DNA from: Suilimivivens sp964393865
GTDB lineage: Bacteria > Bacillota > Clostridia > Lachnospirales > Lachnospiraceae
NCBI GenBank assembly: GCA_964393865.1
Contig: CAYMUW010000001.1
Coordinates: 1 to 64,000 of the forward strand
Direction: 5' to 3'
Length of the DNA: 64,000 nt
Below the pieces are notes generated by a model. The model ran no database searches and was not told the origin of the DNA. It worked only from the letters and a program-made list of their open reading frames with translations. The stretch's first letter is position 1. Each line of letters starts with the position of its first letter. Below, in pieces: positions 33,935 to 42,159 of the stretch. The position numbers were made by a program, and so were the translations under genes.

Positions 33935-35392
33935 ATGAAACTGAGAAAGCTTTTGGCACTCGGTCTTGCAGCAGCAATGACATTATCATTAGTTGCATGC
34001 GGCGGCGGAGATGCAGAAGAACCTGCAGATACCACAACAACTGTTGATGAGACTGCAGATGACACAGCAGCACCTGCAGATGATACAGCAGATGCAGACA
34101 CAGAGGCAGAAGCTCCGGCAGAAGGAGTTCCTTCCTATTCACAGATTACTGTTGGAACAGATTATACAGATCTGACAGCAAGCATTAAGTGGATTCACCA
34201 CAAGACAGACCGTGAAGAAGACGGTACTATCGCAGCAATGATTGCTGAATTTAACAAGGTATATCCTAACATTACAGTTGAGACCGAAGGTGTTACAGAT
34301 TACGCTGAAGATGCTCTGCTTCGTCTTTCCACAGGCGACTGGGGTGACATCATGTTCATTCCTGCAGTAGATAAGGCTGATTTGAGCACATACTTCTATC
34401 CTATTGATACTCTTGCAAACCTTGATGCAGAAATCAACTTTGCAAACATCTGGGAGTATGACGGACTTAGCTACGGTGTTCCTTACATGGCTAACGCACA
34501 GGGTGTTCTGTACAACAAGGCTGTATTCGAAGCAGCTGGTATCACAGAGCTTCCTACAACTCCTACAGAGTTCCTTGCAGATTTACAGCTGATCAGCGAT
34601 AACACAGATGCTATTCCTCTGTATACAAACTATGCAGCAGGATGGACCATGGGTGCATGGGATGCTTATATCGGTGTTGTATCAGATGGTGATGACACAT
34701 ATATGAACCAGAAGTTTGTTCATACAGCAAATCCTTTTGATGATCCCGGTGATGACACAGGTATCTACAACTTATACAGAATTCTTTATGATGCAGTTGC
34801 TAACGGTTTAATCGAAGATGACTACACCACAACTGACTGGGAAGGCTGCAAGGGCATGTTGAACAACGGCGAGATCGCTACTATGGTACTTGGTTCTTGG
34901 GCATATGCTCAGATGGTAGAAGCTGGTGATCACGGTGAGGATGTTGGATATATGCCTTTCCCGATGACTGTTGGCGGAACACAGTATGCACTGGCTGGTG
35001 GTGACTACAGCTACGGTATCAACGTTAACTCTTCTGATGAGAACAAGACAGCAGCTATGGTATTCATTAAGTGGATGACAGAGGAATCCGGATGGTGCTA
35101 TAACGAAGGTGGTTACACAGTAGATAAGGATGGAGAGAATCCTGATCTGTATGCAGCATTTGACGGTTCTACAGTATTAAGCGAACAGCCTGCTCTTGAC
35201 GGCGAAGCTGATTTCTTAAATCAGATGAACTCCGAATCTGAGCTTTCCTTCAACGCTGGCGGAAATGCAAAGGTACAGAGAATTGTTGAAGCAGCAGCTA
35301 CCGGTTCTGAAACTCTGGATGACATTATGGCTGATTGGACATCAGCTTGGAATGCAGCTCAGGAAGAGCTTGGTATCGAAGTACTGTACTAA
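33935..35392 (+). CDS. Mannooligosaccharide ABC transporter substrate-binding lipoprotein
   Basis: 485 residues. Signal peptide with lipobox LVAC (Cys22), a long Asp/Ala/Thr-rich linker (~25-68), then a family-1 solute-binding domain: SIKWIHHKTDREEDGTIAAM, DWGDIMFIP, YGVPYMANAQGVLYNKAVFE. Codons look more biased than in neighbouring genes (GCA, GGT, AAC rich), which fits high expression. With the two permeases below it should import beta-mannooligosaccharides; this is inferred from the epimerase, GH130 and CE17 genes beside it. Strong AAGGAGG ribosome-binding site. Confidence 0.88.
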   Translation: MKLRKLLALGLAAAMTLSLVACGGGDAEEPADTTTTVDETADDTAAPADDTADADTEAEAPAEGVPSYSQITVGTDYTDLTASIKWIHHKTDREEDGTIAAMIAEFNKVYPNITVETEGVTDYAEDALLRLSTGDWGDIMFIPAVDKADLSTYFYPIDTLANLDAEINFANIWEYDGLSYGVPYMANAQGVLYNKAVFEAAGITELPTTPTEFLADLQLISDNTDAIPLYTNYAAGWTMGAWDAYIGVVSDGDDTYMNQKFVHTANPFDDPGDDTGIYNLYRILYDAVANGLIEDDYTTTDWEGCKGMLNNGEIATMVLGSWAYAQMVEAGDHGEDVGYMPFPMTVGGTQYALAGGDYSYGINVNSSDENKTAAMVFIKWMTEESGWCYNEGGYTVDKDGENPDLYAAFDGSTVLSEQPALDGEADFLNQMNSESELSFNAGGNAKVQRIVEAAATGSETLDDIMADWTSAWNAAQEELGIEVLY

Positions 35393-35430
35393 TTGATTGA
35401 TTAGTTAATTAGATTGGTGATATGAATATT

Positions 35431-35460
35431 AGAGCCAAGGGGAGGTATCTCCTTGGCTCT
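35431..35460 (+). promoter_or_regulatory. Intercistronic stem-loop after the binding-protein gene
   Basis: AGAGCCAAGG (35431-35440) pairs perfectly with CCTTGGCTCT (35451-35460) around a 10-nt loop. It lies 38 bp after the binding-protein stop and 75 bp before the permease start, with no T run. Same layout as 4451-4501 in the other importer operon, so a role in keeping the binding-protein message abundant is likely. Confidence 0.7.
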
Positions 35461-35534
35461 AGTACATCACAGAGCGTTGGTTCATCGCAAGATGCTAATA
35501 CATCGCGGATGTTATTTTCAGGAGGAAAGAGTGT

Positions 35535-36542
35535 ATGGCAGCGAAAACTTTGGCGGTTAGACCGCAGAAGAGAACGTTTGGACAGTGGGCAAGAAGCAGA
35601 GATGGACAGAAGGTATTTGTTATGGTAGCTTTTATGATTATTCCTCTTGTTCTGCTTTTTACGTTTACTTATTTGCCCTTTGCGGAAATGTTTGGATTTA
35701 GTTTTTATGATATGAAGTATGTAGGAACAAGAAAATTTGTTGGCCTTAAAAATTATTTGAAGGTGTTCCAAAGAGATGACTGCTTTGGTGCACTGAAATT
35801 GAGCTTGTATTACATGTTAGGTTCTATCGTACAGCTTGTACTTGCGCTGTATTTGGCAACCGTACTGAGCTTTAAGGTAAAGGGAGGATCTATTTTTAAA
35901 GGATTTATGTTCTTCCCTTATCTGATTAACGGTATTGCAATTGGTTTTATCTTTAAATTTTTCTACACAAGAGGCTTTGTATTTGATACGGTGCTTCAGT
36001 GGTGTGGTTTTCAACTTGATAATCTTCCGTATTGGCTAAAAGACCAGAGTATTAACAACTTTTCTCTGGTTGGTACCTCCGTATGGCGTTACTTTGGACA
36101 GAACATGGTGCTTTTTATCGGTGCGATCATGTCTGTAGATGCTGAATTGTATGAAGCAGCCATGTTGGACGGTGCTAATAGATTCCAGCAGTTTAAATAT
36201 ATTATAATGCCCAGCATTAAGACAATTATTACTTTGAATGTTATCCTGTCTATCACAGGTTCCTTAAGTGCGTTTGAGCCGCCTTATGTTATTACCAGCG
36301 GCGCGAACGGAACCGGAACCTACTTTGTGGTTATGCATGAGATCGCTCATACCCAGCAGAAGGTTGGTCTGGCATCCGCAATGGCGATTGTGCTTTTGGT
36401 GATTATATTTGCCGCTACTATCGCACAGAAGCTGTTCTTTAAATATTTCTTCAGGAATGCAGAGGATGAGAATTTAAATGCAACGGCAAAACGTGATAAG
36501 AAGCTGGCTAAGATGGCAGCAAGAAAGGCGGGAAGAAGATGA
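35535..36542 (+). CDS. Sugar ABC transporter permease, MalF type (mannooligosaccharide)
   Basis: 335 residues, longer than the 4521 homologue because of basic N- and C-terminal tails (C terminus RDKKLAKMAARKAGRR). Six predicted helices; EAA loop YEAAMLDGANRFQQFKYIIM near residues 208-227. AGGAGG precedes the ATG. The stop overlaps the next start by 4 bp (ATGA). Confidence 0.9.
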   Translation: MAAKTLAVRPQKRTFGQWARSRDGQKVFVMVAFMIIPLVLLFTFTYLPFAEMFGFSFYDMKYVGTRKFVGLKNYLKVFQRDDCFGALKLSLYYMLGSIVQLVLALYLATVLSFKVKGGSIFKGFMFFPYLINGIAIGFIFKFFYTRGFVFDTVLQWCGFQLDNLPYWLKDQSINNFSLVGTSVWRYFGQNMVLFIGAIMSVDAELYEAAMLDGANRFQQFKYIIMPSIKTIITLNVILSITGSLSAFEPPYVITSGANGTGTYFVVMHEIAHTQQKVGLASAMAIVLLVIIFAATIAQKLFFKYFFRNAEDENLNATAKRDKKLAKMAARKAGRR

Positions 36543-37387
36543 CTATAATACAGAAAATCGGCAAATATTTATTGGTTATTCTTAAATATTTATCATTGGT
36601 ATTTTTCTCTTTTGTAGCAGTATTACCTGTTGTTTCCTGTGTAATTACTGCGTTTAAAACGGATACCGAATATCAGCAGACAAATGTTATGGTTTTGCCG
36701 GAAAGCTGGTTAAATTTTGATAATTTTGTTCAGGCTTTTCAGAAAGCCAACATGGGAAGAGCGTTTTTGAACTCTGCGTTCATTTTGGTATGTGTGTTGG
36801 TGGTATCAGTTTTTGTGGGAACACAGCTTGCCTATGTTTTGAATAGATTTAAGTTTCCCGGAAACAATTTAATTCGTAATCTGTTCCTGTTTGCATCCCT
36901 TCTTCCGGGTGTTGCTATGCAGGTTGCGGTATATGAGATCATGTATAAGCTTGGATTTATCAACAGCCTGTTGGGATACATTATCATGATGTGCGGTACA
37001 GACGTTATTTCCATCTATATCTATATCCAGTTCTTTGAGAATATCTCTGTTTCACTGGATGAATCAGCGATTATGGATGGAGCATCCTATTTTACGATTT
37101 TCTACAGGATTTTGCTTCCTCTGTTAAAACCGGCGATTGTTACCTCCTGTATTTTAAAAGGCGTTGGTACTTACAACGAGTACTATTCCGCAAACCTTTA
37201 TCTGCAGGATAAGAAGAACCTGCCTACGGTTGCGACCTCCCTTTATACCTTTGTGGGGCCTTTGGGAAGTAAGTACAACTTAATTTGTGCCGGAGTTATC
37301 ATTTCGCTTTTGCCGGCATTAATCCTGTTTGTTACCTGTCAGAAGCAGATTTACAGTGGACTTACATCCGGTGCTGTGAAGGGATAA
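36539..37387 (+). CDS. Sugar ABC transporter permease, MalG type (mannooligosaccharide)
   Basis: 282 residues, six predicted helices, EAA loop DESAIMDGASYFTIFYRILL. Starts inside the stop of the previous permease, so translation is coupled. Ends ...CQKQIYSGLTSGAVKG, the normal tail. Works with the binding protein at 33935; the ATPase must come from elsewhere. Confidence 0.9.
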   Translation: MTIIQKIGKYLLVILKYLSLVFFSFVAVLPVVSCVITAFKTDTEYQQTNVMVLPESWLNFDNFVQAFQKANMGRAFLNSAFILVCVLVVSVFVGTQLAYVLNRFKFPGNNLIRNLFLFASLLPGVAMQVAVYEIMYKLGFINSLLGYIIMMCGTDVISIYIYIQFFENISVSLDESAIMDGASYFTIFYRILLPLLKPAIVTSCILKGVGTYNEYYSANLYLQDKKNLPTVATSLYTFVGPLGSKYNLICAGVIISLLPALILFVTCQKQIYSGLTSGAVKG

Positions 37388-37423
37388 AGGATAATATTAA
37401 GCTAAAAAGAGGAGATTGAAAAA

Positions 37424-38587
37424 ATGATGGTAGAAGAAATAAGGAGCCATCTGCTTGAGGGAATTATTCCCTTTTGGAAATCCTTAAGGGATGATGAGTT
37501 TGGCGGCTACTACGGATGGATGGATTATGACCTGAATGTGGATAAAAAAGCAGTGAAGGGTTGTATCTTAAACAGTCGTATTATGTGGTTTTTTTCGAAT
37601 GCTTATACGCTTTTAAAAGACGAAAGTCTTTTGGAAGAAGCAAAGCATGGCTTTGCTTTTATGAAAGAGCATTGCATGGATAAGGAAAACGGTGGAATTT
37701 TCTGGTCAATCAAATATAACGGTGAGCCTGAGGATACCACCAAGCATACTTACAATCAGGCCTTTGCCATCTATGCTCTTTCCTCCTATTATGAAGCGTC
37801 AGGAGACGAGGAAGCACTTAATATGGCCAAAGATTTGGGTCGCATTATTGAAATCAGGTGTACGGATGAAATCGGATACAAGGAAGCCTTTGACATAGCA
37901 TTCCGCGAGGTTGAAAACGATAAGCTTTCGGAAAACGGTGTTATTGCACAAAAGACTATGAATACACTTTTGCATGTATTTGAAGCTTATACGGAGCTTT
38001 ACCGCGTGGCAAAGCTTCCCGAGGTGAAAGAGCGCCTTATGTGGATTATGGATACCTTTGCAGATAAGGTATATAATCCGGAGCTTCACAGGCAGGAGGT
38101 ATTCTTTGACGCCGAGATGAATTCCATCCTTGATCTGCATTCCTATGGTCATGACATCGAAACGGCATGGCTGATAGACAGAGGCGTTGAAGTCCTTGGA
38201 GAAAAGAAGTATGCGGAAAAGATGACCCCTATTACCAGAGATTTGACAGCACAGATTTATAAGGTTGCATTTGACGGGCACTCTCTTGCCAATGAGTGTG
38301 AGAAAGGTGTTGTAAACGATCACAGGATATGGTGGGTTCAGGCTGAAACCGTGGTAGGATTTTTAAACGGTTGGAAAATGAATCCTGATAAGCCGGAATA
38401 TCTGAAAGCGGCTGAAAGCGAGTGGGAATTCATCAAGGAATATGTAATCGATAAGCGACCTGGTTCCGAATGGTTCTGGGAGGTTGACCCGAAAGGAAAG
38501 CCCTATGCCGAAAGACCCATTGTAGAACCCTGGAAATGTCCTTATCATAATGGTAGAATGTGTTTTGAGGTAATCAAACGAAGCTAA
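37424..38587 (+). CDS. AGE-family 2-epimerase, probable mannobiose 2-epimerase
   Basis: 387 residues, (alpha/alpha)6-barrel of the N-acylglucosamine/cellobiose 2-epimerase family. Conserved features are YNQAFAIYALSSYY, catalytic-site HSYGHDIETAWL, RIWWVQAETVVG and C-terminal YHNGRMCFEV, with His residues placed for proton transfer. It converts the reducing-end mannose of beta-1,4-mannobiose (or glucose of cellobiose) by C2 epimerisation. Here it would yield mannosyl-glucose for the GH130 enzyme that follows 7 bp later. Assignment to mannobiose rather than cellobiose rests on context. Confidence 0.85.
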   Translation: MMVEEIRSHLLEGIIPFWKSLRDDEFGGYYGWMDYDLNVDKKAVKGCILNSRIMWFFSNAYTLLKDESLLEEAKHGFAFMKEHCMDKENGGIFWSIKYNGEPEDTTKHTYNQAFAIYALSSYYEASGDEEALNMAKDLGRIIEIRCTDEIGYKEAFDIAFREVENDKLSENGVIAQKTMNTLLHVFEAYTELYRVAKLPEVKERLMWIMDTFADKVYNPELHRQEVFFDAEMNSILDLHSYGHDIETAWLIDRGVEVLGEKKYAEKMTPITRDLTAQIYKVAFDGHSLANECEKGVVNDHRIWWVQAETVVGFLNGWKMNPDKPEYLKAAESEWEFIKEYVIDKRPGSEWFWEVDPKGKPYAERPIVEPWKCPYHNGRMCFEVIKRS

Positions 38588-38594
38588 GAAAGGT

Positions 38595-39785
38595 ATGGTA
38601 TTTGATATGTTACATGAAAAGTATGCCGAGGTGCTTAAAAAGTATGAAGCGCTTGTCAGCAGGAAAAATGAAATCGATGCAGATTTCTACAATGGCATTT
38701 ATGACAGATACAAATATCCGGTGCTTACGAGAGACCACATTCCCCCTGCATGGGAATATGATTTAAACCCCGAGACTAATCCTTATTTTATGAAAAGGCT
38801 TGGAATCAATGCGGTTTTAAATTCCGGTGCTATCGAACTTAACGGGAAATTTTATCTGGTAGCAAGAATTGAAGGCGATGACAGAAAGTCCTTCTTCGGT
38901 GTGGCAGAGAGTGACAATGGCGTGGATGGTTTCCGTTTCTGGGATTATCCCATTCTTCTCCCTGATACCTGCCCGGAGGAGACCAATGTATATGATATGC
39001 GTCTCACCAAGCATGAGGACGGTTATATTTACGGTGTTTTCTGCTCGGAAAGCAAGGATACGTCCGTAAATGATTTGTCTGCCGCTGTTGCAGCAGCAGG
39101 CATTGTCCGCACTAAGGATTTGAAAACATGGGAGAGATTGGATAATCTTACAACCCTGAAATCCCCTCAACAGCGAAACGTGGTGTTACATCCTGAATTT
39201 GTAAACGGTAAATATGCATTTTATACAAGACCTATGGATGATTTTATCGAGACAGGATCAGGCGGAGGCATTGGCTTTGGCCTGTGTGATGATATTGAAC
39301 ATGCAGTGATTGACGAGGAAAAGATGACCAGTATCCGCAGATACCACACCATTACGGAATCCAAGAATGGTGCAGGAGCTGTTCCCATTAAAACGGAAAA
39401 GGGCTGGATTCATATTGCACACGGTGTACGTAATACAGCGGCAGGACTTCGCTATGTAATCTATGCATTTGCAACTGACTTGCGGGATCCCTCCAAAGTG
39501 ATCGCTGAGCCTTCAGGTCTTCTGATCGGCCCCAGAGGTGATGAAAGAGTGGGGGATGTATCAAATGTAGTATTTACCAATGGCGCTATTGCAAGAGATA
39601 ACGGGGAAGTGTATATTTATTATGCGTCGAGTGATACCAGAATGCATGTTGCGGTAACGACCGTGGATAAGCTCATTGATTATGTGTTTAATACGCCCAA
39701 GGATCCGTTCCGTTCCGTAGAATGCGTGGCGCAGAGATGTGATCTTATCAAGAAGAATCTGGAATTCTTAAATACAAATAAATAG
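38595..39785 (+). CDS. 4-O-beta-D-mannosyl-D-glucose phosphorylase (GH130, subfamily 1)
   Basis: 396 residues, five-bladed beta-propeller. PWEYDLNP-like N terminus (AWEYDLNPETNPYF), GVAESDNGVDGF, catalytic Asp in YDMRLT (~residue 137), HPEFVNGKYAFYTRP, and C-terminal GDVSNVVFTNG. It phosphorolyses mannosyl-glucose to mannose-1-phosphate and glucose. The length and the long N-terminal helix are as in GH130_1 enzymes. Two starts are possible (38595 and 38607); the second has better spacing from AAAGG. It follows the epimerase, which makes its substrate. Confidence 0.88.
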   Translation: MVFDMLHEKYAEVLKKYEALVSRKNEIDADFYNGIYDRYKYPVLTRDHIPPAWEYDLNPETNPYFMKRLGINAVLNSGAIELNGKFYLVARIEGDDRKSFFGVAESDNGVDGFRFWDYPILLPDTCPEETNVYDMRLTKHEDGYIYGVFCSESKDTSVNDLSAAVAAAGIVRTKDLKTWERLDNLTTLKSPQQRNVVLHPEFVNGKYAFYTRPMDDFIETGSGGGIGFGLCDDIEHAVIDEEKMTSIRRYHTITESKNGAGAVPIKTEKGWIHIAHGVRNTAAGLRYVIYAFATDLRDPSKVIAEPSGLLIGPRGDERVGDVSNVVFTNGAIARDNGEVYIYYASSDTRMHVAVTTVDKLIDYVFNTPKDPFRSVECVAQRCDLIKKNLEFLNTNK

Positions 39786-39806
39786 AAAGATTATGAGGGA
39801 AAGAGA

Positions 39807-40829
39807 ATGAGCAAAGTAAAAATGATTGCTCCTGCAGTGAAAAATGTGCCTTGGCAGGAGAGACCGGCAAACTTAAAGGGTGCACCTGTTTGGAGATATA
39901 CGGAAAACCCGATTATCGGAAGAAACCCGGTAGAGAACGTTGCAAGAATTTTTAACAGCGCTGTAATGCCCTATGGTGATGAATTCATCGGTGTATTCCG
40001 CGGTGAGCAGACCAACGGTATTCCTTATATCTACATGGGAAGAAGCAAGGATGCCATTCACTGGGATTTCGACAAGGAAAAAATTCCTTTTGTTGATGAA
40101 GAGGGAAAGCCTTTTATGCCTAAGTATGCATATGACCCCAGACTGGTTAAGGTAGAGGATACTTACTACATTATCTGGTGTCAGGATTTCTACGGTGCTG
40201 CAATCGGCATGGCAAAAACAACCGATTTCAAGACTTTTACAAGACTTGAAAATCCGTTTATTCCTTACAACAGAAATGCAGTACTGTTCCCCAGAAAGAT
40301 TAACGGCAATTATGTACTTTTAAGCCGTCCTTCCGACAGCGGGCATACACCTTTCGGCGATATCTTCGTAAGTGAAAGTCCTGATCTTGTTTACTGGGGC
40401 AAGCACAGACATGTAATGGGTAAAGGAAATGAATGGTGGGAGTCCGTAAAGATCGGCGGCGGCGCTGCTCCTATTGAGACAAGCGAAGGCTGGCTGTTAT
40501 TCTACCATGGTGTAAGCGGCACCTGTAACGGTTTTGTTTATTCCATCGGCGGAGCAATTTTGGATCTGGAGAATCCTTCTATTGTTAAGTACAGATGTGA
40601 GAATTTCCTGTTGACTCCTGAAGAGTGGTATGAGGAGAGAGGATTCGTTCCTAACGTATGCTTCCCCTGTGCTACTATTCATGATCCTGAAAGCGGAAAG
40701 ATTGCAATCTATTATGGATGTGCTGACAGCTATGTAGGCCTTGCATTTACCCAGTTTGAGGATATCATGGCTTACATTAAAGAGCATAGCGTAGTAACAG
40801 AATCTGACACGGAAATTGGCAGAAGATAA
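39807..40829 (+). CDS. Beta-1,4-mannooligosaccharide phosphorylase (GH130, subfamily 2)
   Basis: 340 residues, beta-propeller GH130. PIIGRNPVENVARIFNSAV, catalytic Asp in YAYDPRLVKVEDTYYI (~residue 110), LFPRKINGNYVLLSRPSD and WWESVKIGGGAAPIET. It shortens beta-1,4-mannooligosaccharides with phosphate, releasing mannose-1-phosphate. Together with the subfamily-1 enzyme this is the pair known from Roseburia and Ruminococcus mannan pathways. A terminator 105 bp downstream closes the transcription unit that begins at 33935. Confidence 0.9.
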   Translation: MSKVKMIAPAVKNVPWQERPANLKGAPVWRYTENPIIGRNPVENVARIFNSAVMPYGDEFIGVFRGEQTNGIPYIYMGRSKDAIHWDFDKEKIPFVDEEGKPFMPKYAYDPRLVKVEDTYYIIWCQDFYGAAIGMAKTTDFKTFTRLENPFIPYNRNAVLFPRKINGNYVLLSRPSDSGHTPFGDIFVSESPDLVYWGKHRHVMGKGNEWWESVKIGGGAAPIETSEGWLLFYHGVSGTCNGFVYSIGGAILDLENPSIVKYRCENFLLTPEEWYEERGFVPNVCFPCATIHDPESGKIAIYYGCADSYVGLAFTQFEDIMAYIKEHSVVTESDTEIGRR

Positions 40830-40933
40830 TGTTAAGCGGCAGTACAATTCTGCAGAGGTAGTCAAAGCTGTTTTATGCAATAGAAAAGCGTTCAAAATGT
40901 AGTAGGTATCAAGAAGGATGCGTAGCGTTCCTG

Positions 40934-40965
40934 AAGAGTTGCCCGCTGGGGCAACTCTTTTTATA
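40934..40965 (+). terminator. Terminator closing the transporter-phosphorylase operon
   Basis: AAGAGTTGCCC pairs with GGGCAACTCTT around a 4-nt loop, followed by TTTT. The next gene starts at 41021, so the mannan locus is probably expressed as two units (33935-40829 and 41021-50298), or the terminator is partial. The 55 bp between it and 41021 hold only a weak TATAAA box. Confidence 0.8.
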
Positions 40966-41020
40966 AGCAGGAATGTGTTATAAAGCAATGTAAGGGTTAA
41001 ACAAACAGGAGGGGACTAAT

Positions 41021-42142
41021 ATGGCATATGAAATTCAGACTGAAAAGGGTATGATTAACAGAGGTAATTGGCATAAAATCAAAGAATGTATGAAGAAGGC
41101 AAGGGCAGGGCAGGCTGTCAGCACAGGATTTCTTGGGGGCTCCATTACGCAGGGAAGTCTTTCTTCTACGCCGGAAACATGTTATGCTTATCTTGTGTAC
41201 AGCTGGTGGAAGGAAAAATTTCCAAAAGCAGAAATTACATTTATAAACGCAGGAATTGGAGGCACCACATCACAGTTCGGCGTTTCCAGAGTAGATGATC
41301 ATTTGCTGAAATATGAACCTGATTTTGTGTTAGTGGAATTTGCCGTCAACGATGACAATACGGAATTTTTCCGGGAGACCTATGAGGGACTTGTCAGAAG
41401 GATATGTACCGATAAGAGCGATCCGGCAATCCTTCTTATGAACAATGTCAGATATGATGATGGTGTAAATGCAGAAGAAATGCATTTAGAGGTGGCAAAG
41501 GCGTATCAGCTGCCCATGGTCAGCATGAAAACAACAATTTGGCCTGAGGTAGAATCGGGAAGGATTGAAAGAAGCGAGATTACACCGGATAATCTGCACC
41601 CCAATGATGCAGGTCATGCCCTTGTGGCAAAGGTTATTACAGACCTCCTTGAAAAGATTTATCAGGAGATGGATCAGGAAGAGGAGCCTCTTTCAAAGAA
41701 GGACTTTCCGCTGCCAATCACAGCCAATGCATATCAGAATTCGATCAGATATCAGAACAATAATTCCGCACCTCAGGTCAGCGGTTTTACAGCGGATCTG
41801 GAGCCTCAAAACGATATCAGGGAAATCTTCAGAACAGGATGGACTGCCGGATGCATGGGCGATAAGATCAGTTTTCTGATAGATTGTACCGGAGTAGCAG
41901 TTCAATACAGAAAGTCTGTGAAAAAGCCCACTCCCATTGCCAAGGTGGTTGTGGATGACAAAGAGGATCAGGCAGTTATTTTGGATGGAAACTTTCAGGA
42001 AGACTGGGGAGATTGTTTATACATAGATACGATAACAAGACATATGGAGCCCGGGAAGCATAAGGTGGAGATCAGCATTGTGGAGACGCATGACGATGAT
42101 GTAGTGCCTTTTTACCTTGTGTCGGTTATCGGTTCCAATTAA
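41021..42142 (+). CDS. SGNH-hydrolase acetylesterase, CE17-like (2-O-acetylmannan esterase)
   Basis: 373 residues, cytoplasmic. The SGNH hydrolase domain (~30-215) has nucleophile Ser41 in GGSITQGS, an oxyanion Gly in NAGIGGTTS, Asn in VEFAVNDDN, and Asp190/His193 in DNLHPNDAGH. The C-terminal ~150 residues are a beta-sandwich consistent with a CBM35-like module. Size, order and neighbourhood match the CE17 mannan esterase described from Roseburia intestinalis, which removes axial 2-O-acetyl groups so that GH130 enzymes can act. The Roseburia locus also carries a CE2 partner; none is seen here. Confidence 0.8.
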   Translation: MAYEIQTEKGMINRGNWHKIKECMKKARAGQAVSTGFLGGSITQGSLSSTPETCYAYLVYSWWKEKFPKAEITFINAGIGGTTSQFGVSRVDDHLLKYEPDFVLVEFAVNDDNTEFFRETYEGLVRRICTDKSDPAILLMNNVRYDDGVNAEEMHLEVAKAYQLPMVSMKTTIWPEVESGRIERSEITPDNLHPNDAGHALVAKVITDLLEKIYQEMDQEEEPLSKKDFPLPITANAYQNSIRYQNNNSAPQVSGFTADLEPQNDIREIFRTGWTAGCMGDKISFLIDCTGVAVQYRKSVKKPTPIAKVVVDDKEDQAVILDGNFQEDWGDCLYIDTITRHMEPGKHKVEISIVETHDDDVVPFYLVSVIGSN

Positions 42143-42159
42143 AGAAATGGGGGGACGCC

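Noticed and set aside
35431..35460. Reading this hairpin as a full terminator
   Set aside because: No T run follows and the permease genes downstream have no promoter of their own that I can see.
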